A stretch of DNA of 64,000 bases from Zizania palustris (taxonomy: Eukaryota > Streptophyta > Magnoliopsida > Poales > Poaceae): NCBI GenBank assembly GCA_019279435.1, contig JAAALK010000284.1, forward strand, positions 22,994,390-23,058,389, read 5' to 3'. The position numbers were made by a program, and so were the translations under genes. Positions 54,460-64,000 of the stretch are shown here, piece by piece; positions within the stretch are counted from its first letter, which is position 1, and every line of letters begins with the position of its first letter. The notes under the pieces were generated by a model, which saw nothing but the letters and a program-made list of their open reading frames with translations, ran no database searches and was not told where the DNA came from.

Positions 54460-57400
54460 CTATTGCCAGTTCCCATACTGCTGCTGGTTGCGAGAACCAC
54501 CTTGTTGGGGATAATTTGGCCCTCGGCCCACACCAGGTGGACCATAAGGACCAGGTTGTGAATAATTTTGCCCTCCTACACCATAGCCACTGCCACCGCC
54601 ACCCCTCGGACCACCTGTTCCAGCCATCCCATTGCCAGGGTACGGTGGCAGCCCTCGACCTTGTTGAGGATAAGGGGCACTTCCATATCCACCACTTTGC
54701 CCTCCATGGTTCGGATATCCTCCACCTTGGTTCGCACCCGATGGGTACCTGTTTGGACCAGGGCCTCCTGGCCCTCTGGGTTTTGCATAGTGATGACCTG
54801 GCCCAGCTGCCATTGGTGGATGAGGGTTGTTCAATGGCTGGCCTGCTCTGATTTGAGGATGAGGCTGCCCTGCTTGCTGGATTGGAGGCAAACGGCCATG
54901 TGGTTGAGGATGCTGTGTTTTTTGCCTCTTTGTAGCTTCGTCAGCTTGTCGCATTTGTTGACGTTTTTTCTTAGTCTGAAATTCGTGTGAAGATTCATAC
55001 TTTGGCAAGCTGCATTATTACACATTGAAAGGATAAAATGAATTCAAAAGAAAACATAACCAAATGACAACATAATTGACTTAGATGGCAAGGACAAGGA
55101 GGAAAAGGCCATATGACCACAACCTTTTAGGATCACACGGTAGGGGATCAGTCCAAAAATACTCTGCATCAAGTGCATCTTTTGCTGATATCCTCTGAAC
55201 AGTGCAAAAATTTGTGTCAACTTATAACTCAGTAATGAAATGAAATGAAATGATACCTGAACAAATATGAAGAGAACAAAGAGAGTGAACATTTAACATG
55301 TCAAACAGAATTAAGCAAACAAATAAAAAAAAGAAAAATATACCTGTGATGGATCGAGTGTTAACATCTTTTCAAGCAGGTCCAGAGCATGCCGATCAAA
55401 ACTGAAACCACATAAAGGTAAGAAAATACATTTCTGGAAGGGCAGCCAAGCAAGATTCAAGCAATATGAGTATGATACTTACTGCTTAAATTGTTCCCTA
55501 ACATGTCTCTTCAATGGGCGGGGAGGCTTGAAATTATTGTACCACGGCATTTTTGTGACACCCGGCCAGATCAATTCATCAGGTGTGCCACACATTTCAA
55601 ATATCTTGCTCAGTTGCTCAGGCTGCATAAAAGGGCACAGCAACAAAGGTTCACTCGAATGCCAATTGTTAACTAGATTAAGTTATGTATTCAAGCTTGG
55701 AATGAATAGTGGTAGTGAAAAATAATTTGAGAATCTGATTGAAAATGTAAGGTGAGAAGCACTATGGTAGAAGCAGGAAGCAGGAGCTAAATAATTCCTT
55801 CTGCTTGATTAATCCAATATAATGGACTAGTATTTATAGGGTTAATCCTCTTACTTTATCCCTAACATAGAATCCTATCTTATTGTTAAATAAATAATCC
55901 TAACTAATATTATCTTAATCTGGCTGTCCTATCTTATCTCTAATTACAAAATCCTAACAGCAAATCTGAATCTGCTTTATATCTAATAACAGAATAGCTA
56001 CACATAACAATCTCTCTACCCCTCGGAAACAGCTCATCCTTGAACTAGAAATCTGGATAGGACAAATCAAATGCTTCAAGATTGAATCCTCCAAGAGAGG
56101 TAGCGTTGAGGAGGTACAGTCCTTCACAGGAATCCTGTAATCTGACCATCCCTTGGTGGGTCTCATGAGGAAAAGTGAATCCAAGCCCATTGCACCAACA
56201 TTGCCTCCTGTTGGGCCAAACTCCCTTTCAAAATCAGATGGAATCAGCCAGCATCGATGGAGGCGTTGCAGCGACCAGGAGGATGGTGGCTGTGCTGTGG
56301 CGACTGTGGAAGTGCACACGTCAGTGGAGATTGGCGGCACAGGAGTGGCCGGTGGTGCTTGGCGGAGATGCAGCACCCGACGGGGACACAGATGTGGCCG
56401 GCAGGAACGGGGCATTGGAGATGCAGACGGCGGCGTGAGGGCCATGGTAGTCAGTGGTGCCGCTCCGTGTGAGGCAGCTGCGACCTGCGTGGCGATCAGC
56501 AGCAGCGATGCGCTGTGCAAGGCAGCGACGACTCGCGCAGCGGCCAGCAAGGCACCACGCCGTGCAGGGGTTTGCGGAGAAGAACTGCACTCGATTCCAC
56601 AGCTTGGGGGAAATTCTGGATGGTGGCGAGGTGTCCCAGGGGATGGAGGTGGAGGGCTGCTTCCAGAGTAACCTCTTGGACAGCAAGTGCTCCAGATCAG
56701 ACGAAGCGGAGGACACGGGCAGAGCAGGGACCAGCACGGCAGCAGCACCTGGGCCACCCACAGGGAGCTTGGACCTGGCCTGGAAGAAAGGCTGGGGCTG
56801 CATTATTCAGCTGAAACAGCACCTGCACCCGGACCGTGGCTTGCACCTGCGGCATGGTAGGCATGGTGGTGGCTAGCATAGGCACTGGTAAAGATGAATG
56901 CAAGGGACGTTTCTCGAGGACGGTAAAGCCGGTGATCCGGGAAGACATCTGGGACATCTGCACCATCATGTCGTCCACTTGAGACTGCAAATCAGACAGG
57001 ATCGTGACCATCGTATCCATTGCGGAAGCGTCGGTATCTTTAGAACCTAGCGTCTCTCATACCAAATTGGTAGAAGCAGGAAGCAAGAACTAAATAATTC
57101 CTTCTGATTGATTAATCCAATACAATGAGCTAGTATTTCTAGAGCTAACCCCCTTACTTTATCCTAACATAGAATCCTATCTTATTGCTAACTAAATAAT
57201 CCTAACTAATATTATCTTAATCTGGCTAATCCTATCGTATCTCTAATTACAGAATCCTAACAGCAGATCTGATTCTTCTTTATATCTAATAACAGAATCG
57301 CAGCACATAACACACTAGGTTAAAAAGGGGATTACTAGGTTCAACTGTTCATGTCATCTGCAAAATAACCACGGGTCTTGAAGCAAATAAGGATTCATAA

Positions 57401-59404
57401 AGTTGATCCATGGTGAATGTGTTAGTTAAGTTCACATTTCTCTTGGTAAAGTGTAGAAACATTCCTCTACTTTGAAAACATATCCAATAAATGGACATAA
57501 TCAATGCAAAACATGTTTCATGTAACAGCCTAACAGGGCCACAAGAATATTTGTTGCAAGTCTGCAACTATGTTTAATGCATGACTGAAGGCAGTATGCT
57601 AAATATGGGCAAGTTGGTAACTTTCAAAAATGGCATGCTACCTTCTAAATTGTACAAATGAGTCAATTTGTTTACATTATCTATAAGCTTTAGTTCCACA
57701 TATATATCAAGTTCTATAACTTAATCAAAAGGAATTATTAAACTTCAGTTAGGTCAGAAAATGATGGTAACGAACAGAAGCATAATGCTAATAGCATTAC
57801 ATTATGACATCAAAACATCGGTATTTCTTTTGAAAAACAGGATGCAAAATCATAAATTTCCTCATCTCTATCCCAACAAGATGTTGGTTCAGAACACCTC
57901 GAAGAGACCAAGACAACTCAGCTTATGTCAAAATAATAATAAACTTACCACATGAATTGCTAAGCCTAACATAACTATGTTAGTAGCTCAAAGCCTGAAG
58001 AAACTATACCTCATTCTTTCCAGGTAGTATTGGCTTTCCATTGAGAAGCTCTGCAAAAATACAACCAACAGACCACATATCAACTGCTGGTCCATATTTA
58101 GTGCTTCCGAGCAGTAGCTCTGGAGGTCTGAAAATCATTACAAATAGGCAGTACTCAGCATGATCCAAGAAAAAACTAAATAGAAAAATACCATATGCAA
58201 AACTCAATGATAGTTCCTAATCCTGCAATACCTGTACCACAGAGTGATCACACGATTAGTGAGATTTCCATTATGATCATTTGAAAATGATCTTGCTAGA
58301 CCGAAATCAGCCAGCTTCAAGTTACCCTCATTGTCTATCAAGAGGTTGGATCCTGCAAGAATATATTTTGATCCAGCATTAGCACAAAAGCCACAAAGTC
58401 ATGGTCACTATGTGATACAAAAAAATGCAACTAAGTTGGTTGTCATATACCTTTAATATCACGATGCAGAACTTGATTGACATGACAATAGTGAAGGCCT
58501 GTAAGGAGCTGCCTCATGTAGCACTGGTACATGACAATATACAAGTTATATTGCCGTCATTAGATCAAGAACTACCTTTGCAAGCCAAGAACCATCATAC
58601 ACATATGGATGGTTTTACCTTAATCTGTGGCACAGTGAAACGCATCCCAGGCCTATCTGCCAATCCAGTTAGGTCATGGTCCATGTACTCAAAGACCATG
58701 TAAATGCTTCCCTTGTACTTGTTACCGTGGACTATACAACAACACAACAGATCAAACAAAAAATATAAGTAGTAAGAAAGAATATCAATATTTATTGTTA
58801 TTAAAAAATCCTACTTGATTTCCCCTGTTCGTCTCTCTCCGGTCCTGCAGCAATTAACCCAATCCATTATTCCTCTAGATTCAGAGAACGATTATCAGTA
58901 AATCATAGGTTGTTCTGCTTCGTCGAATCATTTGTTAAACCTGGTGAGGTAACGATCTCCTTGAGCTGGATGACGTTCTGGTGGTGCAACTTCTTGAGGA
59001 TTTTGATTTCGCGAATTGCGGTAATAGGGAACTGCGCCAAATACGAAATGATGACGAGCACACCCCCCTAAAACAGACAAATCGACGGAAACAACACCGC
59101 AGATACTTACGCCCTCGCGCTCGTTATCCATGCGGATCTTCTTGAGCGCGACGATCTCCTGCGTCTCCCTCTCCCTCGCCATGTACACTTGCCTACCAGA
59201 AACGACAGCTCAGCCGAATTGGAACGAGGTGATGGCGTTTTCGAGGGATTGGGGATCGAATCGAATTGAGATTGTGGGATCGATGGATGCGTACCCGTAT
59301 GTACCCTCGCCGATCTGCTCGAGCTTCTCGAAGCAATCGACGCTGCGGGAACCCCACGACGGCGACTCGTCGAGGTTGAGCTGCCCCGGCGCCGCCACCG
59401 CCAT
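54460..59404 (-). CDS. CDKC: Cyclin-dependent kinase C (CDK9-type), 12 coding exons, intact
   Basis: Exons (high to low): 59404-59295, 59192-59111, 59031-58941, 58844-58815, 58731-58619, 58523-58451, 58352-58232, 58127-58010, 55622-55483, 55401-55344, 55194-55124, 55009-54460. All introns are GT-AG and all phases join, giving 518 residues, close to rice CDKC (about 513-519). Visible motifs: Gly loop GEGTYG, VALKK lysine, the cyclin-binding helix PITAIRE, HRD in exon 6, DFG in exon 7, T-loop NRVITLWYRPPELLLG, and a Gly/Pro/Gln-rich tail from about residue 336. In plants CDKC pairs with cyclin T and phosphorylates the RNA polymerase II C-terminal domain to aid elongation. Intron 8 is enlarged by an LTR element (55765-57312). 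I see no disabling change. Confidence 0.97.
55765..57312 (-). mobile_element. Small non-autonomous LTR retrotransposon T1 in CDKC intron 8
   Basis: Two 245-bp LTRs (55765-56009 and 57068-57312) with about 90% identity by eye and TG…CA ends. The target duplication CACTA is perfect (55760-55764 and 57313-57317). On the minus strand the order is 5' LTR (57312-57068), a TGGTATGAGAGAC primer-site-like sequence, 1.06 kb internal region, and purine tract GAGGGGTAGAGAGAT before the 3' LTR. No RT or integrase is present. It has the same orientation as CDKC. Confidence 0.93.
56010..57067 (-). pseudogene. T1 internal region with a gag-like start
   Basis: A minus-strand frame from 57020 begins MDTMVTILSDLQSQVDDMMV, a short helical segment like the N-terminus of some Gypsy gag proteins, and remains open for 107 codons. 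Downstream, about 56250-56040, the sequence resembles the extreme 3' coding end of Gypsy elements (…LEAFDLSYPDF and a decayed terminus). It looks like a deletion derivative that kept both termini of a parent. The GC-rich middle (56230-56700) is unrecognised. Confidence 0.45.
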
Positions 59405-59963
59405 GGCTCTAGAAGCTTCTTCGCCTTCGCGACGCGTTAGGGTTTCGCGAGGACGTGGGGATTGGATTCGGGACTGCGGGGAAGAGAACAGTGATCTGAA
59501 GTCGAGGTGGAAATCATTCTATTGGGCCAGTTCGATTCGAGGCCTCCCGTGCCATAAGATTCGTGCCCGAGGCATTCCGCAAATGAAACTCATAGGGATG
59601 CTAGTAGGGGTTGACAAAAAAACTCATAGTTGTTAGTTTGTTTAGCCCGTAATCAGATTCAGTTTATTCTATTTTCCAAACAAATTGAGTAGATATTTTA
59701 TCTCATTAGTATAATGAGTGAATTCAAGCTGCACGTGAGCTAGTTCACAAGCTTAATGAGTTGGACCCAAACAGTAAGCAAACGGTCCATCTAGACATCT
59801 AGCCCACTAAAACGCACCAAATGGTCAAAACCTTAGTTGACTATGTATTTTCCTTATTGCCCCAACTCCCTACTCTCAGTGTTACTACATAACCGCCACA
59901 ACATCTGGCCACAACTCCTCATATTGATGTTGTGAAGGCTTCCATGTTGTCGTCAACTACCGT
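59405..59963 (-). promoter_or_regulatory. 5' UTR and upstream region of CDKC
   Basis: GC-rich leader sequence up to about 59560, then AT-rich DNA. No clear TATA box was identified at a fixed distance, which is common in housekeeping kinase genes. The upstream region is limited to about 560 bp by the LINE fragment whose T run starts at 59964. Confidence 0.5.
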
Positions 59964-60904
59964 TTTTTTACTAAAATCAATAGAAAGGCTCCTACTAAGA
60001 TTTTATAAAATGAAGTGAAAAATGTGCATACAACACAACGGTAGGGGGAGAATAAGGGGATGTGCAGGGGAAGCAAGAAGCTAAAGAGAAAAGTTAAGAA
60101 GCCAACTCAACAAAGCCTGCCTCAAGCGAAGACGGAGACGATAGGCCTACAGGGAGAGCTAGGTAGAGAACTCGTCTCTCCAGGCAACCTGAGAGACCGA
60201 TAGGCCCTTGAAAATAAGCTTATTCCTGAGTACCATGTCGTCCAACAGCCCACCATGATGACCTCTAAAGCAAAAGGAACCAGGAGCTTGTGAGAGTTAC
60301 TGGTAATTAAGTCAAAAAGCTGCGAAGAGTCATTCCAGTGCAACTAAAGCCGGTTCCAGCAATATTGACTGAAGCTGCAGAAGAAGAAAAGATGGCCCGA
60401 AGTTTCTTCATGGTCTTCCGAACAAAGGACGCAGTTGAGGTCACTGTCAGGAGGAAGGATATGCTTTCGGTGGAGGATATTTCTAGTGTTGAGCTTGTCC
60501 ATCAGCAGGAGCTAGAAGAAGACTTTGATCTTACTAGAGCACTTAGCTTTCCAGATAGACACAAAAATAGGATGGACCGGTAGATGTTTGAAATGGTAAT
60601 TGTAGAAGAGGCTCGAGGAGTAAGTCGAAGAGCCCCAAATGAAGTTCCAGGCATCTACTGAACCCAGAGATAGGAAAAAGGGGGTTACCAGTTGATCAAG
60701 CTGTTGAAGCTCTGAAAAAGCTTCTTGGGACAGAGGAAGGAAGGAGAGATCAGCCGGCCCATCTGAATTGACAAAGTGCTTGACTTAGATGTTCTTATTC
60801 TTGAAAAAGGAGAAGAGCCTCGGCAAGGAAACTTCGAGCATCCCAACCTCCCAGTTGTCGGACCAGAATGAGGTGGAAGCACCATCCCCAACCACAGGAG
60901 AGGC
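59964..60904 (-). mobile_element. LINE fragment (same type as 43703-50865)
   Basis: The poly-A tail appears as T7 at 59964-59970, followed by a 3' UTR related to the full LINE. Minus-strand translation around 60580-60330 reads KAKCSSKIKVFF, then after a TAG (Trp in the full copy) LLLMDKLNTRNILHRKHILP and CVLCSEDHEETSGHLFF, the ORF2 zf-RVT domain. Near 60900-60830 it reads VGDGASTSFWSDNWEVGML. It is cut at 60904 by the C-family LTR. Confidence 0.85.
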
Positions 60905-62104
60905 TGAGGAGCCATGTTGAAAAGCATGGGTCTCATGGCTCCAGAAGTGATGAGTGATTGTCAACGGAAGTCAAAAAGGACATGAAGAGAAGAGAAGATC
61001 TGTTATGTCTGGGCCGCATGTGACTCAGGTACACGGGCAGCGAGCGACTGTAGGGCAGAGGGGTCGCGAAGTCGAGCTGGCCCAGTCCGGGTACATGGGC
61101 TAGGAGCAGCAGAGGTTCCACTAGTTTGTTGACCGGGATTAACTCAAGTACACGGGCGGCGAGCGATTGCCGGGTTGAGGGAGCTGCGGAATCAGGCCGG
61201 CCCAATCCGGGTACCCGGTGCGAAGACGGTGGACGCTTTGTCAATTTCGGCGCAAAACTGACCGCTGATCTCGAATCTAGTCGTTCTGAGGCGAAGCCGT
61301 AGCTGCTACGAAAGCTCCGCATTAGGACAAGTTATCTTTATTTAGGTTTTTATTATTTTGCCTTTAAGCCCACAGTCTGTCAATCGAGTCTATAAAAAAC
61401 CCTAAGGGCATTTTGGTCTTTTCCATTTTTATTTCAGCGTCTGTAAAAACCCTAGGGGTATTTTTGCATTTTTCCATTTATTGGGCTGCCTATAAAAGGG
61501 CCCCAATACCTAGGGTTAGGGTTACCCATTTTCAGAAATAACTTTACCAATTCCAAAATTTGGGTCACTTTTCCACCGTGTTCTTCTCTGATTTTACCAC
61601 CACCGCCACACTTTTTTCCTCTATTCCTTGGTTCATCGTAGAAGAATCTCAGCAGTTCAGGATGCGTATGCATCAGCTCCACGCGTACCAAGGAAGCTGC
61701 TGTAGCACGGCGGCCAAAGCCATGTGCGCATGCAGCTACTAAGTGATGTGGCTTGTCTTGCCGAGCAAAAGTTGAAGGGCTAGGTGGCTAGTCTGCTTGT
61801 AGTCCTGCGGTGAGAAGACTGCTGCTAGTTTTGATTCCCGTGTCAAGCTGCAAGCCGTTTGCACATACGATAGTCATTTGGTTTGGCGTCGGGTTGCCGA
61901 CGGCTGGGCCTAGCCAGCGGCGCTCTCCGACGAAGTCAGCACGCGGCCAAGCGTCGAGCGATCCAGGGCTCGGTCCAGGCTGCACGGTTCAGGGGGCGCG
62001 TCTCTGTTCGGACGGAGATTGAAGTGCTCAGGCAGAGCATTCGGGCGGAGCAACTAGTGCAGAGGAAGCACACGACACCAGAAGATTATACGGTAACAAC
62101 ATTT
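60905..62104 (+). mobile_element. C-family Copia LTR, 3' part cut off
   Basis: Begins TGAGGAGCCATGTTG and contains the family blocks: TGACTCAGGTACACGGGC, the U3 hairpin (about 61240), and the TATA variant TATAAAAGG at 61491. A GC-rich cassette about 61570-62060 follows. It closely resembles LTR L in U3. At 62105 another LTR begins, so the last 300-400 bp are displaced beyond the window or lost. Confidence 0.8.
61491..61498 (+). promoter_or_regulatory. TATA box of the LTR at 60905
   Basis: TATAAAAG at the position equivalent to 10488 in LTR L, with ACCCTAGGGGTATTT upstream. Confidence 0.5.
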
Positions 62105-64000
62105 TGAGAAACCAAGGATGGTTTCGGTGTTTTGTGATGAGTGATTGACTGGATTTTACCCTCTGTTCGAAGGGTACCTCCGGAGGGGCTCCGGAGGTGG
62201 TACCTCCGAAGGGTGTTCGGAGGTGTGTCTCCGAAGGGTGTTCGGAGGTGTTTGCTGGCTGCAGCTGTGCAGCGGAGTGTACCTGTCGGAGGGGTCCGAC
62301 AGTACACGATGACTGGGTTCGTACCGAAGGGTTCGGTACTTTGGGCGGTACACCGGAGTGTGTGCCGAAGGTTGCTAACCCGGAGAGGTCTCCGGAGTAC
62401 TGGATACACTTGTCTGTTTGTCGGTGGTGCGCAGGGTCTTCGGAGGCAACGGACAGGGTTCGAGCCAGGTGAACTTGGGTCAAGCGGGTGGCTTGATGCC
62501 AGGGGAGCGGGGAGCTCCGTCACGGTGGCTGCGAAGGTGGTCCGGGTCGGTCCTCGGGTCGAGGCGCGCCAGGTGAAGGCAGAGAGTGCGGAGCGTGGCT
62601 CCGGCTGAAGGTACTCCGAGACAAAGTCCTCGGAGGTGAGGCACTTCGAAGGTACTCCGAATGGAGTGACTTCGGAGTTGGATGGACCAAGTCCTCTGCG
62701 GAGGCAAGGAGTTCGAAGTGTGCTCCGGAGGGAGACACTCGAAGGTTGCCCAACGAAGGTCTCAGAAGTCGAGGCGCATCGAAGGCATGGTCCGGGTGAG
62801 GCTCGTCGTGGAGTGTGCTCGGGGAGAGGCACTGCGACGGAGTGCTCATGGAATGCTTCATGCGGAGGCCTTGGACGAAGGAGGGACTTCGAAGGGTGGA
62901 ACTCCGAAGGTGGGCTTCGGAGTGAGGATGACTTGAGGTGCTTCGGCCATGCATGGCTTCGGTACACGGACGGACGGTGTTCGAGCTCGGAGTAGCTGCG
63001 AAGCCGTGGTGATCCACTCCGGAGGTGGTGGTGCGAAGGCCCAAGGGCTTTGACGGCTTCGGCTCAAAACCGTCACTATATCGAAGGTCTTCTTCGGCGG
63101 AGCGAAGGCCAACAGGCTGCAGGCTTCTCGCCGAAGCATCCGCACCCCTCGTGTGCGAAGGGAGGTTCCAGAAGTCAACACTGTAAAGGCTGACACTGTC
63201 TGTTCTGAAAAAGGCTGACACTGTCCCCTCTGCAGCTGACAAAGAAGCCTCCAAAATAAAGGTGGACTACCTTTTGTACCCCTTAGTTCTGTAGAGACAA
63301 AATGGATGTAAACCCTAGGGGTAAAGTAGTCACTTCCTTAGGATGAAGCCGTGGGCTATAAATATGGGGGCTTGGTAGGTAACATTTAACACTTTGAGCA
63401 TTTACTGTTGAGCTCCTGTAGCCACACTTCGATTGAATACATCCTGAGTTCATTTTCAGTGTTCCTTGTTCAAGCGGCGAAGCCCTGTTTTTCTTGTGCT
63501 TTTTGCTTGAGCTCGCTTTGCATACTTCGCTAGTTTAGTGCACCGAAGCCTGTTGAGGCGAAGGTTGTTTTTCGTGCGAGGTGTGCTTTTCAGTGTGCTG
63601 TCGCTCTGTGTAACACGAGGCAAGACCTCGCTGCTTACTAGCGAAGCCCTGATATTTTCCCGTAGTGCTTCTTGTGTCGAAGCCCTTAGCGTGTTCCGTG
63701 TTGTGTGCGTGTAGACCTTCGCGTACGAAGCCCAGCACCAGTTGCTGTCGCCAAGTACTTGGTCGAAGTCCTCAGAGGGCTGTCCACTCTTGCGAAGGGT
63801 GAAGTGCGAAGCCTGCTCGAAGCACCTTGTGTGCGGAGCCTGCACTGACTTAGCAGAGTAGGTTTTCGAGGGTTGTAAGTGGAGCGAAGTCTTCTTGACT
63901 TCGAACTTTTGCCTCTCCGAAGCCTGTGTTCGAAGGTGTCGAAGTACCTCCGAACCAGACCTTCGAAGGCTGTGTTCGAAGCCTGTTCCGCAGAAGACAG
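62105..64000 (+). mobile_element. LTR of another retroelement family (D), continuing past the window
   Basis: Starts TGAGAAACCAAGGATGG abruptly inside the C-family LTR. It is dense in CTCCGGAGG, TTCGGAGG and CCGAAG motifs, including a 25-bp direct duplication (CTCCGAAGGGTGTTCGGAGG at 62204 and 62229). A TATA box at 63357 with CCCTAGGGGTAAAG about 45 bp upstream gives a promoter layout like the C-family LTRs. No primer-binding site or coding region is reached by 64000, so the LTR is at least 1896 bp. Assignment as an LTR is inferred from the TG start, promoter layout and insertion junction. Confidence 0.65.
63357..63365 (+). promoter_or_regulatory. TATA box of LTR D
   Basis: TATAAATAT followed by GGGGGCTTGG. 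Transcription would start near 63390. Confidence 0.6.

Noticed and set aside
55954..56876. Long frames on both strands within T1
   Set aside because: The middle of T1 is GC-rich and open in several frames. Apart from the gag-like start, none shows recognisable domains.
62086..63254. 293- and 244-codon minus-strand frames and several plus-strand frames in LTR D
   Set aside because: They are low-complexity frames produced by CGGAGG/CGAAGG-type motifs inside an LTR, with no domain.

Overview
The window is nuclear DNA from a grass (Poaceae). The evidence is one intact host gene, a 12-exon cyclin-dependent kinase C (CDKC, a CDK9-type kinase) whose conceptual protein follows rice CDKC closely, and the surrounding families: long-LTR Ty3/Gypsy elements of the Tat type, SIRE/Maximus-type Ty1/Copia elements, and a plant L1 LINE. 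The sequence alone does not fix the species. I saw no rRNA, tRNA, CRISPR array or prokaryotic operon.

About four fifths of the window is nested transposons. Left nest, 1-11652: an LTR remnant (10056-11652) was entered by Copia element C0 (visible part 5184-10055). C0 was entered by a minus-strand Gypsy element G1a (LTR 3848-5183, gag 1476-3809), and G1a gag abuts the 3' LTR of a plus-strand sister element G1b (23-1475). From 11653 to 15059 lies low-copy-looking DNA with a possible exon cluster and a 974-bp inverted-repeat DNA transposon (13757-14730, 9-bp target duplication).

Central nest, 15060-43386: a solo-type LTR S (15060-15211 plus 43000-43386) was split by a full-length minus-strand Gypsy element G2 (15212-42999). 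G2 was split between gag and protease by plus-strand Copia element C1 (21145-38838, target duplication TGGTG). C1 was split in its reverse transcriptase by minus-strand Copia element C2 (27785-35061, target duplication CTTTT). C2 has lost nearly all of pol and is a gag-only derivative. The order of insertion can be read directly: S, then G2, then C1, then C2.

Right part: a complete-length but mutated L1 LINE on the minus strand (43703-50865, 15-bp target duplication), then 2.5 kb without a clear gene, a degenerate DEAH-box RNA helicase remnant (53456-54029), a 42-44 bp tandem repeat, and CDKC on the minus strand (54460-59404). A small non-autonomous LTR element (55765-57312, target duplication CACTA) sits in CDKC intron 8 in the same orientation as the gene. 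Upstream of CDKC are a LINE fragment (59964-60904), a Copia C-family LTR fragment (60905-62104), and an LTR of another family (62105 to the window end).

Only CDKC looks functional as a protein gene. All transposon coding regions carry stops, frameshifts, deletions or lost catalytic residues. The most unusual observations are a hypervariable GC-rich cassette inside the C-family LTRs followed by consensus splice signals, the gag-only element C2, the LTR element in CDKC intron 8, the helicase pseudogene, and family-specific short motifs that pepper the G2 element.
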